From positions 1 to 64,000 of the forward strand of contig JAECUM010006768.1 of the NCBI GenBank assembly GCA_016617855.1: 64,000 nucleotides of DNA. The letters are read 5' to 3'. Positions 11,793 through 23,432 of the stretch are shown one piece after another. Source of the DNA: Megalonaias nervosa. Taxonomy: Eukaryota > Mollusca > Bivalvia > Unionida > Unionidae. The notes below the pieces were generated by a model that did not search any database, was not told where the DNA came from, and saw nothing but the letters and a program-made list of their open reading frames with translations. Each line of letters opens with the position of its first letter. Positions within the stretch are counted from its first letter, which is position 1. Position numbers and translations under genes: made by a program.

Positions 11793-12330
11793 CCATACTC
11801 TCCTGGGATAGTTGAGTACTCTTCACTAACGAAGATATCCAATACCCTCTTGGGTTTGGCGAGTCTTCTTTGAGAGCTCAGAAGAGTCCCATACCCTCCT
11901 GGTATCAATAAGTGCCCACCCTGATAGAGTTCTGCAACTCAGGAGAATTATGCATCTCGACTTGATAAGAGGCAGATTTCACACGTTCCTGGGATCAAGG
12001 AGTGCCTACCCTAATAAAGTTCCATGGCCCTTCACGAGGATCAAGTCCCTCAACTTCATGAAAGTAGGACCATACACGCACTGTGATCGAAGAGTAATCT
12101 CCTGGAACAGAAGACTTGTACTGCAAGTCCGCCCGTACTCAAAACAGCATTTTACCTAGAGGACACGCCTCTTCTCTGGGGATGCTAAAGCTCACATAAC
12201 CTCCTGGGATCAATAAGTGGAAGTACCATACTCTCCTATGACAGAGGAATCCAGCAGGAGTCAGAACATTCCTGCCCCATCTGGGTAGTATTTTTCTGAA
12301 AGGAAAGATATGCACCAACAATGTGAGAAC
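11790..12330. repeat. degenerate direct repeats at 5' side of DIRS relic
   Basis: A motif close to 'atactctcctgggat' plus 'caataagtg' recurs near 11793, 11890, 11985, 12190 and 12226 with irregular spacing and many substitutions. It may be 5' leader or repeat sequence of the DIRS-like element. Confidence 0.4.
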
Positions 12331-12339
12331 TCTCTGAAA

Positions 12340-13733
12340 TGAAAATTATAATAACACTATTTTAATGTCATCTCTTTTGAACTGGATGACAAAAAGCATA
12401 TAATTCCGAAACCACAAATTGGTAGCAATACATACCCTATGCGAGGATTTATTCGATGTAATGCAAAGCAAGAACTTATACAAATACTTAAACGTCATCT
12501 TTTATCAACTGCATGAAAAAGAAAGTAAAATTCCGGAACTACATGAAAGGGCAGAAATATTCAGTCTGTGCGATAAATTATATGTACTGTCGGAACAAGT
12601 ACTTACAAAAAATATTGCAAAGTATTCTTTATCCAACTGAAGTCAAAATAAACAAAAATATTTAGGGACAAAAAAAATGGAGGTAATACTTACCCTATGC
12701 AACAGTTACTAAGTACTTATATAAACATCGTCATGTAATCTTATTCCAGCTGTATAAAAAAGGGAAATTAAACTCCAGACTACAAATGGGTTGCAACAAT
12801 TTATTGTATTTACTGCCGAAGCAATGTAACAATTGATGAAAAAAAGGAACAAAATTCCTCAACTAAATAAAGAAAGGAATAAAACTCCTCAATTAAGTAA
12901 ATATCACCAAATACAGAGAAAGGGATAATTAATGAGGAGAAAGGATGGCCTATCATCATCCCCTCATAACTGTGGTCCATGAACAACTCAATAAAAAACA
13001 AAAGATTGGACAACTATCAGAGTATGTACCTGTGCAAACTGAGCAAGAGGCATGGGGGATCTTACAGGGCTATCCTTAGGGCTTGCCACTGCTTGCAAAA
13101 TGTGCACAGAACAGAAATACTTATACATCGAAACGAAATCTGAAACGAAATATAAGTTTGGAATTACGGTAATACAATAGGTACACAGTCAACTGTCACC
13201 TCCATTTATCTATCAAGATGATTTCCTATGTTTAAAAAACACCAACTAATACAACAAATTAATGCAGAAATAACACTCAGATGTATCAAGGGCTATAGGA
13301 ACTAACACTTAAAAACAAACAAATTATGCAAGTGGATTGCCAAAAACATGTTGAGAAAACCAACAGCCAAGGCAAAGACTGAGCAAAGTCACACATCTGA
13401 ATGAGCTGTGTGTAAAAAGAGGAAGCAAACAGAATATGTGCTGTGACAAAACAATGCATGGACATAAAAGGGTAACACTATATTCCCTACTACTACATCT
13501 GTGATGGAGGAGTCAAAGGGGGGAGGGATTAAGAGTCTGAAGTGTGACCTTGACCATTGTAGTGTGGTCTTGAGCAAGGCACTTAACTTCAAAGGCACAA
13601 GTCCACCAAAATGGAAGTGGATTCCAGCATTTACTTGAGTTTAAACTGCCTAGGACTGGTAACCCCTCTGCACCATCAGTTGTTTAATGTCATGGAACTA
13701 AATTTAGGATCCAGTAATAGGCTCCTGAAATCT
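12340..13733. other. intergenic, no supported gene
   Basis: Between about 12360 and 12800 a segment (aacgtcatctttt, aactgcatgaaaaag, aattccgg, taccctatgc) recurs three times in degraded form. A short piece at 13563-13590 (gtcttgagcaaggcactta) resembles the 3' part of the SINE-like copy at 41933. No exon signals were convincing. Confidence 0.4.
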
Positions 13734-14018
13734 TTAACCTTTAAAGACAGGGTTTTTTGAAACTAATCAGTTACACCTGTGCAAGTGAGTCCAGGCCTTT
13801 CTATCAAAATAATCAGACACACATTACAATTCAGCAATCAGACTTCTATTTCACCCAAACCTATTATTTTGCCTAAGTTAATTCCATCCTTAAGTTTTGT
13901 TGAAGAAACCCAAGTCAGGTACCTTGTCTGAGGTCTGCCAAAAGCAAAAGCCCAAAAGAGAATGACATCAATTAAATATTACTCCATTTTACATGCTAGC
14001 CTGTCTTTAAAGGTTCAA
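13734..14018. mobile_element. piggyBac-like MITE
   Basis: Terminal inverted repeats CCTTTAAAGACAGG at 13738 and CCTGTCTTTAAAGG ending at 14014 match perfectly. They are flanked on the left by TTAA and on the right by TTCA, consistent with a TTAA target-site duplication with one mutation. The 277-bp interior has no coding potential. TTAA sites are the hallmark of piggyBac transposition. It lies just downstream of the poly(A) signal of the terminal exon at 14103-14186. Confidence 0.75.
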
Positions 14019-14063
14019 TAAAATATAACTATCTACATTACTGATGCAGGTTTGCACCTTTTG

Positions 14064-14069
14064 TTTATT
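14064..14069 (-). terminator. AATAAA poly(A) signal
   Basis: On the minus strand AATAAA lies about 34 nt after the stop codon of the terminal exon 14103-14186, a normal distance for a short 3' UTR. Confidence 0.55.
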
Positions 14070-14102
14070 GTCTTTTACCTCCATCCAAGGGACAACACTG
14101 TA

Positions 14103-14186
14103 TCAATTTAAAAGAAACAGATGAGAAAAGTCCTTGTTAGTTCTCCAGCTTTCTGGGTCATCTTCCTTGAGAATCTCACTTGACAT
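14103..14186 (-). CDS. alternative terminal exon, gene B
   Basis: Minus strand. The acceptor is excellent (ttttcatctgtcattccag), then 27 codons open in frame 0 (MSSEILKEDDPESWRTNKD..., ending SHLFLLN) and TGA. An AATAAA follows. It could splice from the exon 20826-20882 (phase 0) in place of the exon at 14500, or after 14500 through a weak internal donor (ATA|GTGGAG). Product unknown. Confidence 0.5.
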   Translation of the reverse strand: MSSEILKEDDPESWRTNKDFSHLFLLN

Positions 14187-14499
14187 CTGGAATGACAGAT
14201 GAAAATCATTGTTCACCTAAAACTGAACTAGATGCTTCATAAATTAATTGCAATCATAACTACACTTAAAACCATTTTGGCAATTAGGATATATATTACA
14301 TGTTAGGTTTTAAACAAAAAGAGTTTTATATCTAATATGTAATCAGAATGATGCTTATTCAGTGTAATGGCCACAATGTGTGCTGATGAAATGGGGTGGG
14401 AGCAGGGTACATTTTGTGATGCTGAAGCTTATTACAAAAAGCAATCATTAATGATATCATAAAGATGTCCCTATTACATCTATATGCATACAAGAAGAG

Positions 14500-14631
14500 T
14501 TAGCTCCTTTTGTCATAGGAACTCTCCACTATGAAGTACATGTTTCTTCCAGTATGGATGTGAAGGATGAAGCATGTACATATATAAGACTCGTCTTCTG
14601 GACTGATTTTATCCATTAGGCAGTACACACC
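14500..14631 (-). CDS. gene B terminal coding exon
   Basis: Minus strand. Acceptor atattttacccatttcag, frame 0, 43 codons and TAA. The peptide begins GVYCLMDKISPEDESY and ends FIVESSYDKRS. Codon content and acidic/hydrophobic spacing look protein-like. Phase 0 agrees with the end of the exon at 20826-20882. No AATAAA follows closely (an AATAAG lies about 65 nt further), so the transcript may continue to the terminal exon at 14103. Confidence 0.65.
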   Translation of the reverse strand, partial: GVYCLMDKISPEDESYICTCFILHIHTGRNMYFIVESSYDKRS

Positions 14632-15169
14632 CTGAAATGGGTAAAATATCTGCATTTTGTTGACATTTTATCTGCAATTCATTTAAAATGCATTTGCAAT
14701 TCATTCTACTTGCATTCCATTTGAATTTCTGCATCTTGTCTTTCACTTGCAGTCTCAGAAATGCATCTGGATTTTATGTTTATTGCTTCCATTCATTGGT
14801 TCTTTTTGTTTACAATGAATTTAGAAACTAATTTACCAATGTCAGGTTTCCATATTTGAGTGTTAAAGAGAAATATACTGCTTCTGCATCTTGTCTTATG
14901 AAAAGTGCGCTTCAATAACATAACAAATGCATAAAATTCAAACGATACCATTTAATTTATGATAAATATATAACTGTTACTACAATAAATGTAAAAGTAC
15001 TCTTGTCCATTAACTGTCTGTAAATTTTCTTTATTTTATTTTGTTCAAAGAAAATTAGTACTGATACAACCAAAGCCAATTGTTCATAAGAGAAAAAAGA
15101 ACTTTATTTATAAAGGATGACTTTATGTTAGTCTGATCAAGTACAATTTCATGTAAATACTAAAAAATT

Positions 15170-15870
15170 GACTGTCAACGTAAAGATTTTGGGAATTGTA
15201 TCCCAGGTAATCATGCAAAAGGGCCATATAGATTTAGCGGCAGCTTGAAAAACTTTTCAAAGCCACTGATGAAATGCATTTTGATTTAGTTCTGTTTTTA
15301 TTTATCATTTGTTTGTGTTCTGCACTTTGCATTTGTATTCTCCATCTGTTCAAAATGCATTCATCTTTTCTTTGCAGCCCATATTTGTTTCAATTGTAAA
15401 CTTGTCTGTTGTTGACTCTATAATTAGGTATTAGATATGCCTAGTGATAAATTCCAAGAAAATCCAAATGTTCTAGTCAGGTCTGAGCATTGAATTCCCA
15501 ACAGTAATGTAGGCATTGTAAGGAATGCAAAACTGTCAGTGTAAAAACTTTGATCCAGAATTATCATGCAAAAGAGCTTTTGAACATGAAAAATTTAGCA
15601 GCAACCCGAACATAATTCATTTACAAATCCATTCATAAAATGCAAATTTGCATTTCTTCCCATTCAACATTAATAGTACTGTTCTGTGTTTTGCATGTGT
15701 GCTGTTCATTTTCTTAATGCATATTCATCAATCCTTATGCATTCATTCTGCATTTTATTAATATCATCCTGTTTTCATTCCATTTACTGTTCATCTGTAC
15801 AGTTACTTGTTTCATGGTATGTAACAAGACTCAACACATGCATTAAGTTTCAAGAAAATCATGAAATTTT
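15170..15870. repeat. diverged ~360-bp tandem duplication
   Basis: Blocks at about 15175 and 15535 share ctgtca(a/g)(c/t)gtaaa, aatcatgcaaaag, atttagc(a/g)gca and a following run rich in tgcatt. The whole stretch 14640-15800 is unusually rich in TGCATT/AATGCA. Confidence 0.45.
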
Positions 15871-16005
15871 GGGTAGATGAAGTGAGGCATGTCAAAATCA
15901 AGAAACATGTCAAAGAAACTTGTCTTGTGTTTGAACCAAAATGAGTTGTATGTTTTTATTAAGGCAGGCATGTGTACATATTACATTAAATATGGTAAAA
16001 ACAAG

Positions 16006-16006
<1 letters not shown>

Positions 16007-16039
<33 letters not shown>
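16007..16039. repeat. (CA)n microsatellite
   Basis: About 16 CA units. Confidence 0.95.
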
Positions 16040-16040
<1 letters not shown>

Positions 16041-16261
16041 AAAAAAAACTAGTCTGAACACGCAAATTGACAAGCATTTATCCTCCTAGGCTGTTGATCT
16101 GAAGTTTAATGTAGAAATGCCAAGAGTAATACATGATGACAAATGTAATAATGTACCATATTGACTATCATTATTAAGCACTCAACTATAAACATAATAA
16201 ACCCAGAAGTGAGGCTGAGAAAACACCAGATCATGGTTTACACTATCCAGTTCATATTTAG

Positions 16262-16930
16262 AACTAAATGTCAACACCCTGATCTGTATGGCATACTGAA
16301 GTAAAAGTCAACACCTTGATATGTATGGCATAATGAAGTAAAAGTCAACACCTTGATATGTATGGCATACTGAAGTAAAAGTCAACACCCTGATCTGTAT
16401 GGCATACTGAAGTAAAAGTCAACACCCTGATCTGTATGGCATAATGAAGCAAAAGTCAACACCCTGATCTGTATGGCATAATGAAGTAAAAGTCAACACC
16501 TTGATATGTATGGCATAATGAAGTAAAAGTCAACACCTTGATATGTATGGCATAATGAAGTAAAAGTCAACACCCTGATCTGTATGGCATAATGAAGTAA
16601 AAGTCAACACCTTGATATGTATGGCATAATGAAGTAAAAGTCAACACCCTGATCTGTATGGCATAATGAAGTAAAAGTCAACACCTTGATATGTATGGCA
16701 TAATGAAGTAAAAGTCAACACCCTGATCTGTATGGCATAATGAAGTAAAAGTCAACACCTTGATATGTATGGCATAATGAAGCAAAAGTCAACACCCTGA
16801 TCTGTATGGCATACTGAAGTAAAAGTCAACACCCTGATCTGTATGGCATAATGAAGTAAAAGTCAACACCCTGATCTGTATGGCATAATGAAGTAAAAGT
16901 CAACACCCTGATCTGTATAGCATAATGAAG
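16262..16930. repeat. 37-bp minisatellite, 18 units, with 74-bp higher order
   Basis: The unit is aagtaaaagtcaacacc + (ctgatctg or ttgatatg) + tatggcataatg. Two unit types occur. Units 9-14 alternate strictly C,T,C,T,C,T, giving a 74-bp dimeric higher-order repeat, while the ends are homogeneous. It lies in the last long intron of gene B. Confidence 0.95.
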
Positions 16931-18652
16931 ATCTGGATCTATACTATACAGCTGGATGCACCATTGATCAACAATATATTTTATGGGGAACATAAAGCAA
17001 AAAACAGTATAATGTACGAAGCATCATACACAAGTTTCCCATGATTTTGAAATATTAGTAGGTTATGAAATAATGGTAGGTTATGAAACAGTTATCAACA
17101 AACGTAGAACTATGTGTAAAAAGGTCTGGTCTGGTTTGTTATTTCACAGCACAGTAACACAAGTATGTCATTTAGTGCTGAGTTAATTGGAATAAAAATG
17201 CCATAGTTACACATGGATATACCATGGTAACCCAACCTGATTGTACAGGATACACACCTGCAACCTACTGGCTGTAAGCCTGAAACAGTAATCACCAGCC
17301 ATACTGTATCATGATATTTGTCTTCAATACAATATGCATCGAGATTGTTATAGTATATGTAAATAAATTTCTAAAATATACATGCCAGTCCATGATTGCA
17401 AAACAAACATCACTGGTATCAATGACTCAATCCAATATGCGATATCCTAAATTCCCACAATGAATGAAAACAAACTGTTCCTTTTCTAGCTTTCTTTTGA
17501 ACGTTAATAAAAAATTTATCAGATATGCTAAAATGATTTCAGATATGCTAAAATGATTTAAAAACATGTTTATTACTGCACTCCGGCCAACACACCCTAC
17601 CCCTGACAGTAGTGCCTCTAAGATCCAAACAATATGGGTATTTTGTTCTAAGTGTACTTATAGTTCTCAGCTGTTGATATGCAGATGTGAAACAAATCAG
17701 TGATGTATCAATACACCAAAACATTTGCCTTTTTTATATACACATTGATGCTAAAGGTGTAGAATCACTATAAAATGATACTTACCTTATACAAGTTACC
17801 TTTACTCTTCAATGGTATCAATAATTAGTAGTCATTTGCTTCTGTATTCTTTACATGTATCATATATTGTGTTTTGCAATACACATTGTACTGATACAGT
17901 ATACATGACACTAAAAGTGTAGCCTAGAACCCCTAGTGATGTGGTCCACTCAGAACAGACACATCACACAGGATCTGGGAAATAAATACAGGTCCTGAAG
18001 TAATTTTCCTGCCAAATACATGTGTATTTAGCCAAATTGTAAAGGACAATGTTGTCATGGTACCTACAGGGTCATGTTGAATTCACCTATTCTTGAATTT
18101 TAACAGGTCAAAGATATTAATTGTGCTTTCACGACTGAATTCATTTGCTGGATGTATGAAAGTCAAGTTTACGCACTTGGTTATTTGGTTATGTTTATAT
18201 GGGGGTGGGGGTGGGGGCATTTAATTGGAATATGGGATGGTGAATATAATAACTCAGTGTACATAATAATAGAATAGGGTAAATATACAAATGCAACAAT
18301 ACTCAGGCATAAAAAATATTTGCCAGAATGAGTCAAAACCTTCATAGAGTAGGCATTATTGGAAAAAAATTCACTAGAATGAGTCAAAACCTACATAGGG
18401 TAGGTATTATTTGAAAAAACATTTAATGATTAATAATTGCTATCATGAGATACATTCAGATTTAGAAAGAGGGTGTGAGAAGTTCATTAGGTTGATAAAG
18501 CAGGTACAAGGAGAAAATATTTTTATTCTTAATGCAAGCATTCCTGTTTACTCCATTCAAAAGGATAGATACATGAGAAGAAAATGTACATTTATGGACA
18601 GGTATCATTTGATTTTGTTTCAATCTGTGCTATGTCTATGGTCTGAGACCAT

Positions 18653-18920
18653 TGTTATACACTACTGGCAGAGTAAATACAGAGATTCATCGTGATACAC
18701 TATTGCCAGAGTAAATATAGATATTAATTGTGATACATGATTACCACACTAAATACAGAGATTCACTGTGATTACACTATTGCCAGAGAAAATAGAGATC
18801 TATCATGATACACTATTGCCAGAGTAAATACAGAGATCCACTAGATCTATCATGATACACTATTGCCAAAGTAAATACAGAGATCAACTGTCCTATGCTA
18901 TTGCCAGAGTAAATACTACA
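18653..18920. repeat. minisatellite, ~37-45 bp, about 7 copies
   Basis: Copies of 'tgatacactattgccagagtaaatacagagat' with indels; the fifth copy has an inserted 'ccactagatcta'. Stretch 16931-18652 is otherwise plain intron-like sequence. Confidence 0.8.
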
Positions 18921-19070
18921 ATTCATCATTGCATCAATATCAAACCACCACTCTGCTGTCTTTGCAGTTTGATATTTGTGATAAGTGGCTAAAAGGCAAT
19001 AAAGAATGGAACAAGAAACATAAAGCTGGAATAAACAAATTTGTTAACAAGAATGCCTCAATTGGACTTG

Positions 19071-19514
19071 CCCCTACGAAATGATCATGAATAATTCATG
19101 AACTGGCATGAACTGTTCTTGAACGGTTCATGAACCCAGTTCATGAACCATTCACGAAAGTTCGTTAAAAGGTTCATGAACTATTCATGAATGTGCATGA
19201 ACTGAAAATGGTCAATTCAGAAATTATTAGTTCATGAACTGTTCATGAACTTCCCCTCCGAAATGACCATGAATAATTCATGAACTGGCATGAACTGTTC
19301 TTGAACGGTTCATGAACCATTCATGAAAGTTCATCAAAAGGTTCTTGAACAGTTCATGAATTGTCATGAACCAAATTAATTTGAACAGTTCAGTTCATGC
19401 ACATTCATGAATAGTTCATGAACCTTTTGATGAACTTTCGTGAATGGTTCATGAACTGGGTTCATGAACCGTTCAAGAAAAGTTCATGAATTATTCATGA
19501 TCATTTCATAGGGG
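19071..19514. mobile_element. foldback element made of GTTCATGAAC palindromes
   Basis: Left arm (from cccctacgaaatgatcatga) and right arm (ending tgatcatttcatagggg) are inverted repeats of about 140 bp. A second, direct copy of the left arm (from cccctccgaaatgaccatga) lies between them. Throughout, variants of the perfect 10-bp palindrome GTTCATGAAC repeat about every 15-25 bp, more than 15 times. No ORF. Likely a non-autonomous foldback DNA transposon. Confidence 0.8.
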
Positions 19515-20386
19515 TCAGGTCATCGTTGTTCATGAACATGTGCATGAAATATTGGTGATGATGTAAATTGGAATGAATAATAACATTTCCTCCTGAATCA
19601 TAAAATAACATTGGGGGTGGGAGTTGTAAAATAGTCAAATATACAACATGTATTAGTTTGAAAAGCCTTCATTCATTTCAGATATATTTCTATAATAGCA
19701 AAGAACATCTAAACTGACAGTTTATATTCACGTTTTCGACTCCCTTCTCAGCACTTTTTGAATGTTCTGTAGTTTTTCAACAAACATTTTTTTTCTGGGG
19801 CACTTGTATTTAAACAACTGTTCAAGCATGTCTAATTTTGATTGGTCAAGGGGCAGTTAGATGCTCTAACTGGCAAAATACATTTGCAGCAATTGTCTAT
19901 AAGTCTCTTTCTTCCTGGTATTCTTTTGCACTGTATAGTCCACTTTATGATAATAATTTATTTAATAATGTTTATATACTTCCAATGATTGACTAAGCAT
20001 ATTTCTTGTTTTGAAATGTGTCAGAGGTGATGTTCCAGAGTACATGACTAAATTATTTGATTAAACATCTTCTCCCTTTAATCTAAGATCAAATTTTAAC
20101 AATTTATAATAATCAAAACCTTGCATTGAATAATTCAAAGAAAGCCTGCAATATTCTGGAGCTAAAATATGGAACTGACTTCCTGTTCATGTTTGATCTG
20201 TTGATTCCATTAAATCCTTTTAAAAAACTGCATGCAGTATTTCAAACCAAAAGATTAAGAAACAAATGATAAAACTTTAAGTCCATGATTAAGTTCTAGG
20301 ATTTACAAAAATATTACTCTTCAACTTTATCATTTGCTTCTTTTGCGTCTTTTATATTAGTATATTTATAAAAGTAGATAAAAAAG

Positions 20387-20389
<3 letters not shown>

Positions 20390-20459
<70 letters not shown>
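20390..20459. repeat. (AT)n microsatellite
   Basis: About 35 AT units. Confidence 0.95.
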
Positions 20460-20461
<2 letters not shown>

Positions 20462-20658
20462 ACACAGTTGAATAAACTTTAATACATGCTACATTCTCAG
20501 GTCTTGAGGAATAGCCTCAAGGCATATCAAAGCAGAAGTCATCATTAACTGCTATGTATACATGAAGCTCATGCAGAAACTCATTTTCAAAACATAGTTA
20601 TATCAATTTGTAGATATGCTTACTTGTAAATAGCTATTTTCATTGATAGAGAAATCTT

Positions 20659-20659
20659 G

Positions 20660-20710
<51 letters not shown>

Positions 20711-20799
20711 TCAGGGGAAATTCGTAGTATATACCTAAGAGATCCTCTTTAAATAAATTATTATTATTATCATTATTATTATTATTATTATTATTATTT
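20659..20799. repeat. (AT)n followed by (TTA)n
   Basis: An AT run to 20707, a 50-bp spacer, then interrupted TTA trinucleotides 20758-20799. It sits 27 bp past the donor side of the exon at 20826. Confidence 0.95.
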
Positions 20800-20825
20800 C
20801 CCTTCCAATATGAAGACAATCCCAC

Positions 20826-20882
20826 CTGTTCTTTCAAATAAAGGAGTGAATATCCACCTAAATTTTCAGTGTTAGAAAGACC
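20826..20882 (-). CDS. gene B exon
   Basis: Minus strand. Strong acceptor (tcctctctgcccatcaatttgcag) and donor ACAG|GTGGGA. 57 nt, phase 0 to 0, encodes GLSNTENLGGYSLLYLKEQ. It links in phase to 23012-23089 upstream and 14500-14631 downstream. The other two frames contain stops. Confidence 0.7.
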
Positions 20883-21782
20883 CTGCAAATTGATGGGCAG
20901 AGAGGAGATATCACAATCCCACTCCACCCCACCCCTGCATCAACACACAAAAACATGGGTATAAATAGCTACTTTATTAAATGAAATATTATCATAAAGT
21001 TGACTATACTGATTTCTAATATACAGTTTGTGTTGAAGGCTCTTTAATCGAAGCATCTACTGTGTACATTTTGTTTTCTGTGACAACCACATAATCATGT
21101 GAACATGGACTGAGGTATGGACACATCAAATTTACTAAAGCATCCTGGATCCTTAATTTTTAAGTCTGCAACAGTTGGCAACTCCAGAATTAAACCAAGT
21201 CTTCTGATCAATCTCTATTACTGTATTCTCTAAAGAGAAACTGTCATTGATTTTTCCTCCATGAGGATTGATCATTCAGCTGCATGTACTCACCAATCTC
21301 ATTTAAAACTGCATGTCTCATGCAAATTATCTGCCATCAAAACCAGGCAAACCATCAGAATACCAGCAACTCTTTAGAAATATCACTGATGCTGACACTT
21401 GCCTTGAATAAAACCTTACAGGAATGAATTCAGCTGTTCATCTGTCCCCACCTGCCAAATTACATATTGTGCCCTGAGGATCAATGGTCAGATTAGTAAT
21501 TGATATCAATCATAACATGATTTCCTTCCTATGCCTGTCATGTACATAAGATCCATACCTATAGAAAAGTGCATAATACTACATCATTGAGAAACTCCTA
21601 TCATGTAAAAGGACGTTATTGAAACAAGTATCAGATTTTCCAATTACCAAGAAACATATGTTTCAGCACAATCAAACCTTTCAAAGCAGGTTTACAAAGT
21701 GGACAGCTGGATTTGGTTCTTTCAAGGGCATTCTAAAGAATGAAGGTTATATCATGCCAAGGCAAGCCGAGTAAAATGTTTT

Positions 21783-21893
21783 ACCCTGGGACACAATATC
21801 GTAGCTAATCTGGTTGAGCCGATGGTGAGAATCAAACCTACACCATTCTGGACTCAAGTACAACATATTATATACTGAACCATCATGACTCCT
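21783..21893 (-). mobile_element. tRNA-derived SINE-like copy, family D
   Basis: On the minus strand GTCATGATGGTTCAGTATA resembles an A-box region and GGTTTGATTCTCACC a B-box, 40-odd bases apart as in tRNA-derived SINE heads. Only one copy seen; body and ends not defined. Confidence 0.45.
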
Positions 21894-22611
21894 TTATCTT
21901 TGTAAAAGAGTGCTCAGAATTTCATGTTAAAACTACCATATAGTGCAACTCAAATTCAAGCTGAAGTGAAAAATCCGCAAAGTATATAACTTTAATAAGG
22001 CAATAAAATATGTGCGGTTCTGGTTTCCTGACCAACCCTATTTTTCCCTGCCTACCCTACATTTTGTTTTGAAAAAAAAAAAATTGGTAAAAAGGATTTT
22101 AAAAAATTCAGGACAAAAAAATTAACAAAAGGGGTGTAACTATTATTGAAGTAAAATTCAGGAAGCAAATGATGCTTATTTTCTAATCTATGCTTCATTT
22201 AAATCGGCCTGGACTTTAAAAAATAAGGCTGTACCAAGTAACTACCCATATTTTTTTTTATGCAACCAGGACCACACACCATTTTATTTGGTCTAACAAT
22301 AAAATCTTAATCACTTTCACATTTTTATTGATATGGGGTCCCTCCGCTTGACTGCCAAATCTCCATGACATATGTACACTCCAAGTACTGTATCTGCTTC
22401 TTGTTTAAAAGGTTTTGGGGCCAGAAAATGAGACACTGTCCTTTATAAGCAGGTATTCTTGATATAGAGCTGTATGTTAAGGCAGGTTATATCTTTTGCA
22501 ATAAGCTACCTTAACTTTTTTACTAGTTACATTTTTAAACTTTAATTTGCACCCATTATAACAACCATTACTGCTATGATACGCTGTTAAACCCTAATTC
22601 ACGCAGAGACA

Positions 22612-22635
22612 CAGACACACACACACACACACACA
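22612..22635. repeat. (CA)n microsatellite
   Basis: About 11 units. Confidence 0.9.
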
Positions 22636-22860
22636 TTATTAGTGAAATTAATGTTTCTTCATGGTGCCCAAAACAAACTAAAATTAGTGATTATTTGTAG
22701 TCAGTGATGATTTAATTTATAGGATGGATTAAAGTGAGAAGATACATTAATGGAACTGAACAGCACATATGTGTATTTTACGCTTTTGTTCAATAGTGCA
22801 CATAAAACAAACTTGATATAATGCATGGAAATGTTTCAAAATTTGGATAGTTGGAACTGT

Positions 22861-22919
<59 letters not shown>

Positions 22920-22948
22920 TACATACATACATACATACATACATACAT
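22861..22948. repeat. compound (CA)n(CATA)n microsatellite
   Basis: About 27 CA units, then about 8 units of CATA. Confidence 0.95.
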
Positions 22949-23011
22949 AATGTCTCCAAGAAACTTTACCAGTATGGCTGAATGTAGGTACTGTGTACAT
23001 ATACATGTTAC

Positions 23012-23089
23012 CTGAATCATCCTCCAGAGTTCTATTGCAATAACTACTCTGCCATTATCAAGAATCAACACCTTCAGCGAATGCTCAAT
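23012..23089 (-). CDS. gene B exon
   Basis: Minus strand. Donor TTCAG|GTAACA, acceptor ggtagtcattactggcacag. 78 nt, phase 0 to 0; the peptide begins IEHSLKVLILDNGRVV and ends ELWRMIQ. An alternative in-frame acceptor (gggtag, at 23105) would add SLLAQ. Clearly protein-like with hydrophobic heptad spacing. Confidence 0.75.
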
Positions 23090-23432
23090 CTGTGCCAGTA
23101 ATGACTACCCATGTTATTTCCATTAAATGCCTACATAACTTGGAAGAATAAAGCAGCTCACTTATTACAAAGCTGAGAATGATCATGCATTATCAATAAC
23201 AAAATGGCTGTTTTTGAAGCATATTTAAGTCATGTTAACCCACTGACAACAACAGAGCAAATGGTAAATATAATAAATGGATTTCTCTGCCTATACCTTT
23301 AAAAACCTAACTGACCACATAACCTGATATGGGCATGAAAACTCATTACATGTAATTTGTGGTGAGAATAGACAAAATCATCCCATGTATTTCTTATATT
23401 GCAGTACAATTGCAATTTTATCTTTTATTTCT

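Larger units (their letters stand above)
8100..12330 (-). mobile_element. degenerate DIRS-like (tyrosine recombinase) retrotransposon
   Basis: On the minus strand, read from right to left, remains appear in the order gag-like, reverse transcriptase, RNase H, tyrosine recombinase. RT/RNase H followed by a YR instead of an integrase is the DIRS-order layout. All frames carry stops and frameshifts, so it is dead. The region is visibly more GC-rich than its surroundings. A family A SINE (8292-8547) sits inside the YR part. Terminal repeats could not be identified, so both limits are approximate; the left end may extend to about 7,800. Confidence 0.75.

Noticed and set aside
21294..21330. 37-nt exon-like segment (IICMRHAVLNEI) with donor GTGAGT and acceptor gatggcag
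   Set aside because: Signals are good, but its length breaks the frame between 23012-23089 and 20826-20882, which join directly in phase.
22747..23071. Minus-strand frames with poly Cys-Val and Tyr-Val-Cys-Met repeats
   Set aside because: Products of the (CA)n(CATA)n tract; only 23012-23089 within this span is kept as an exon.
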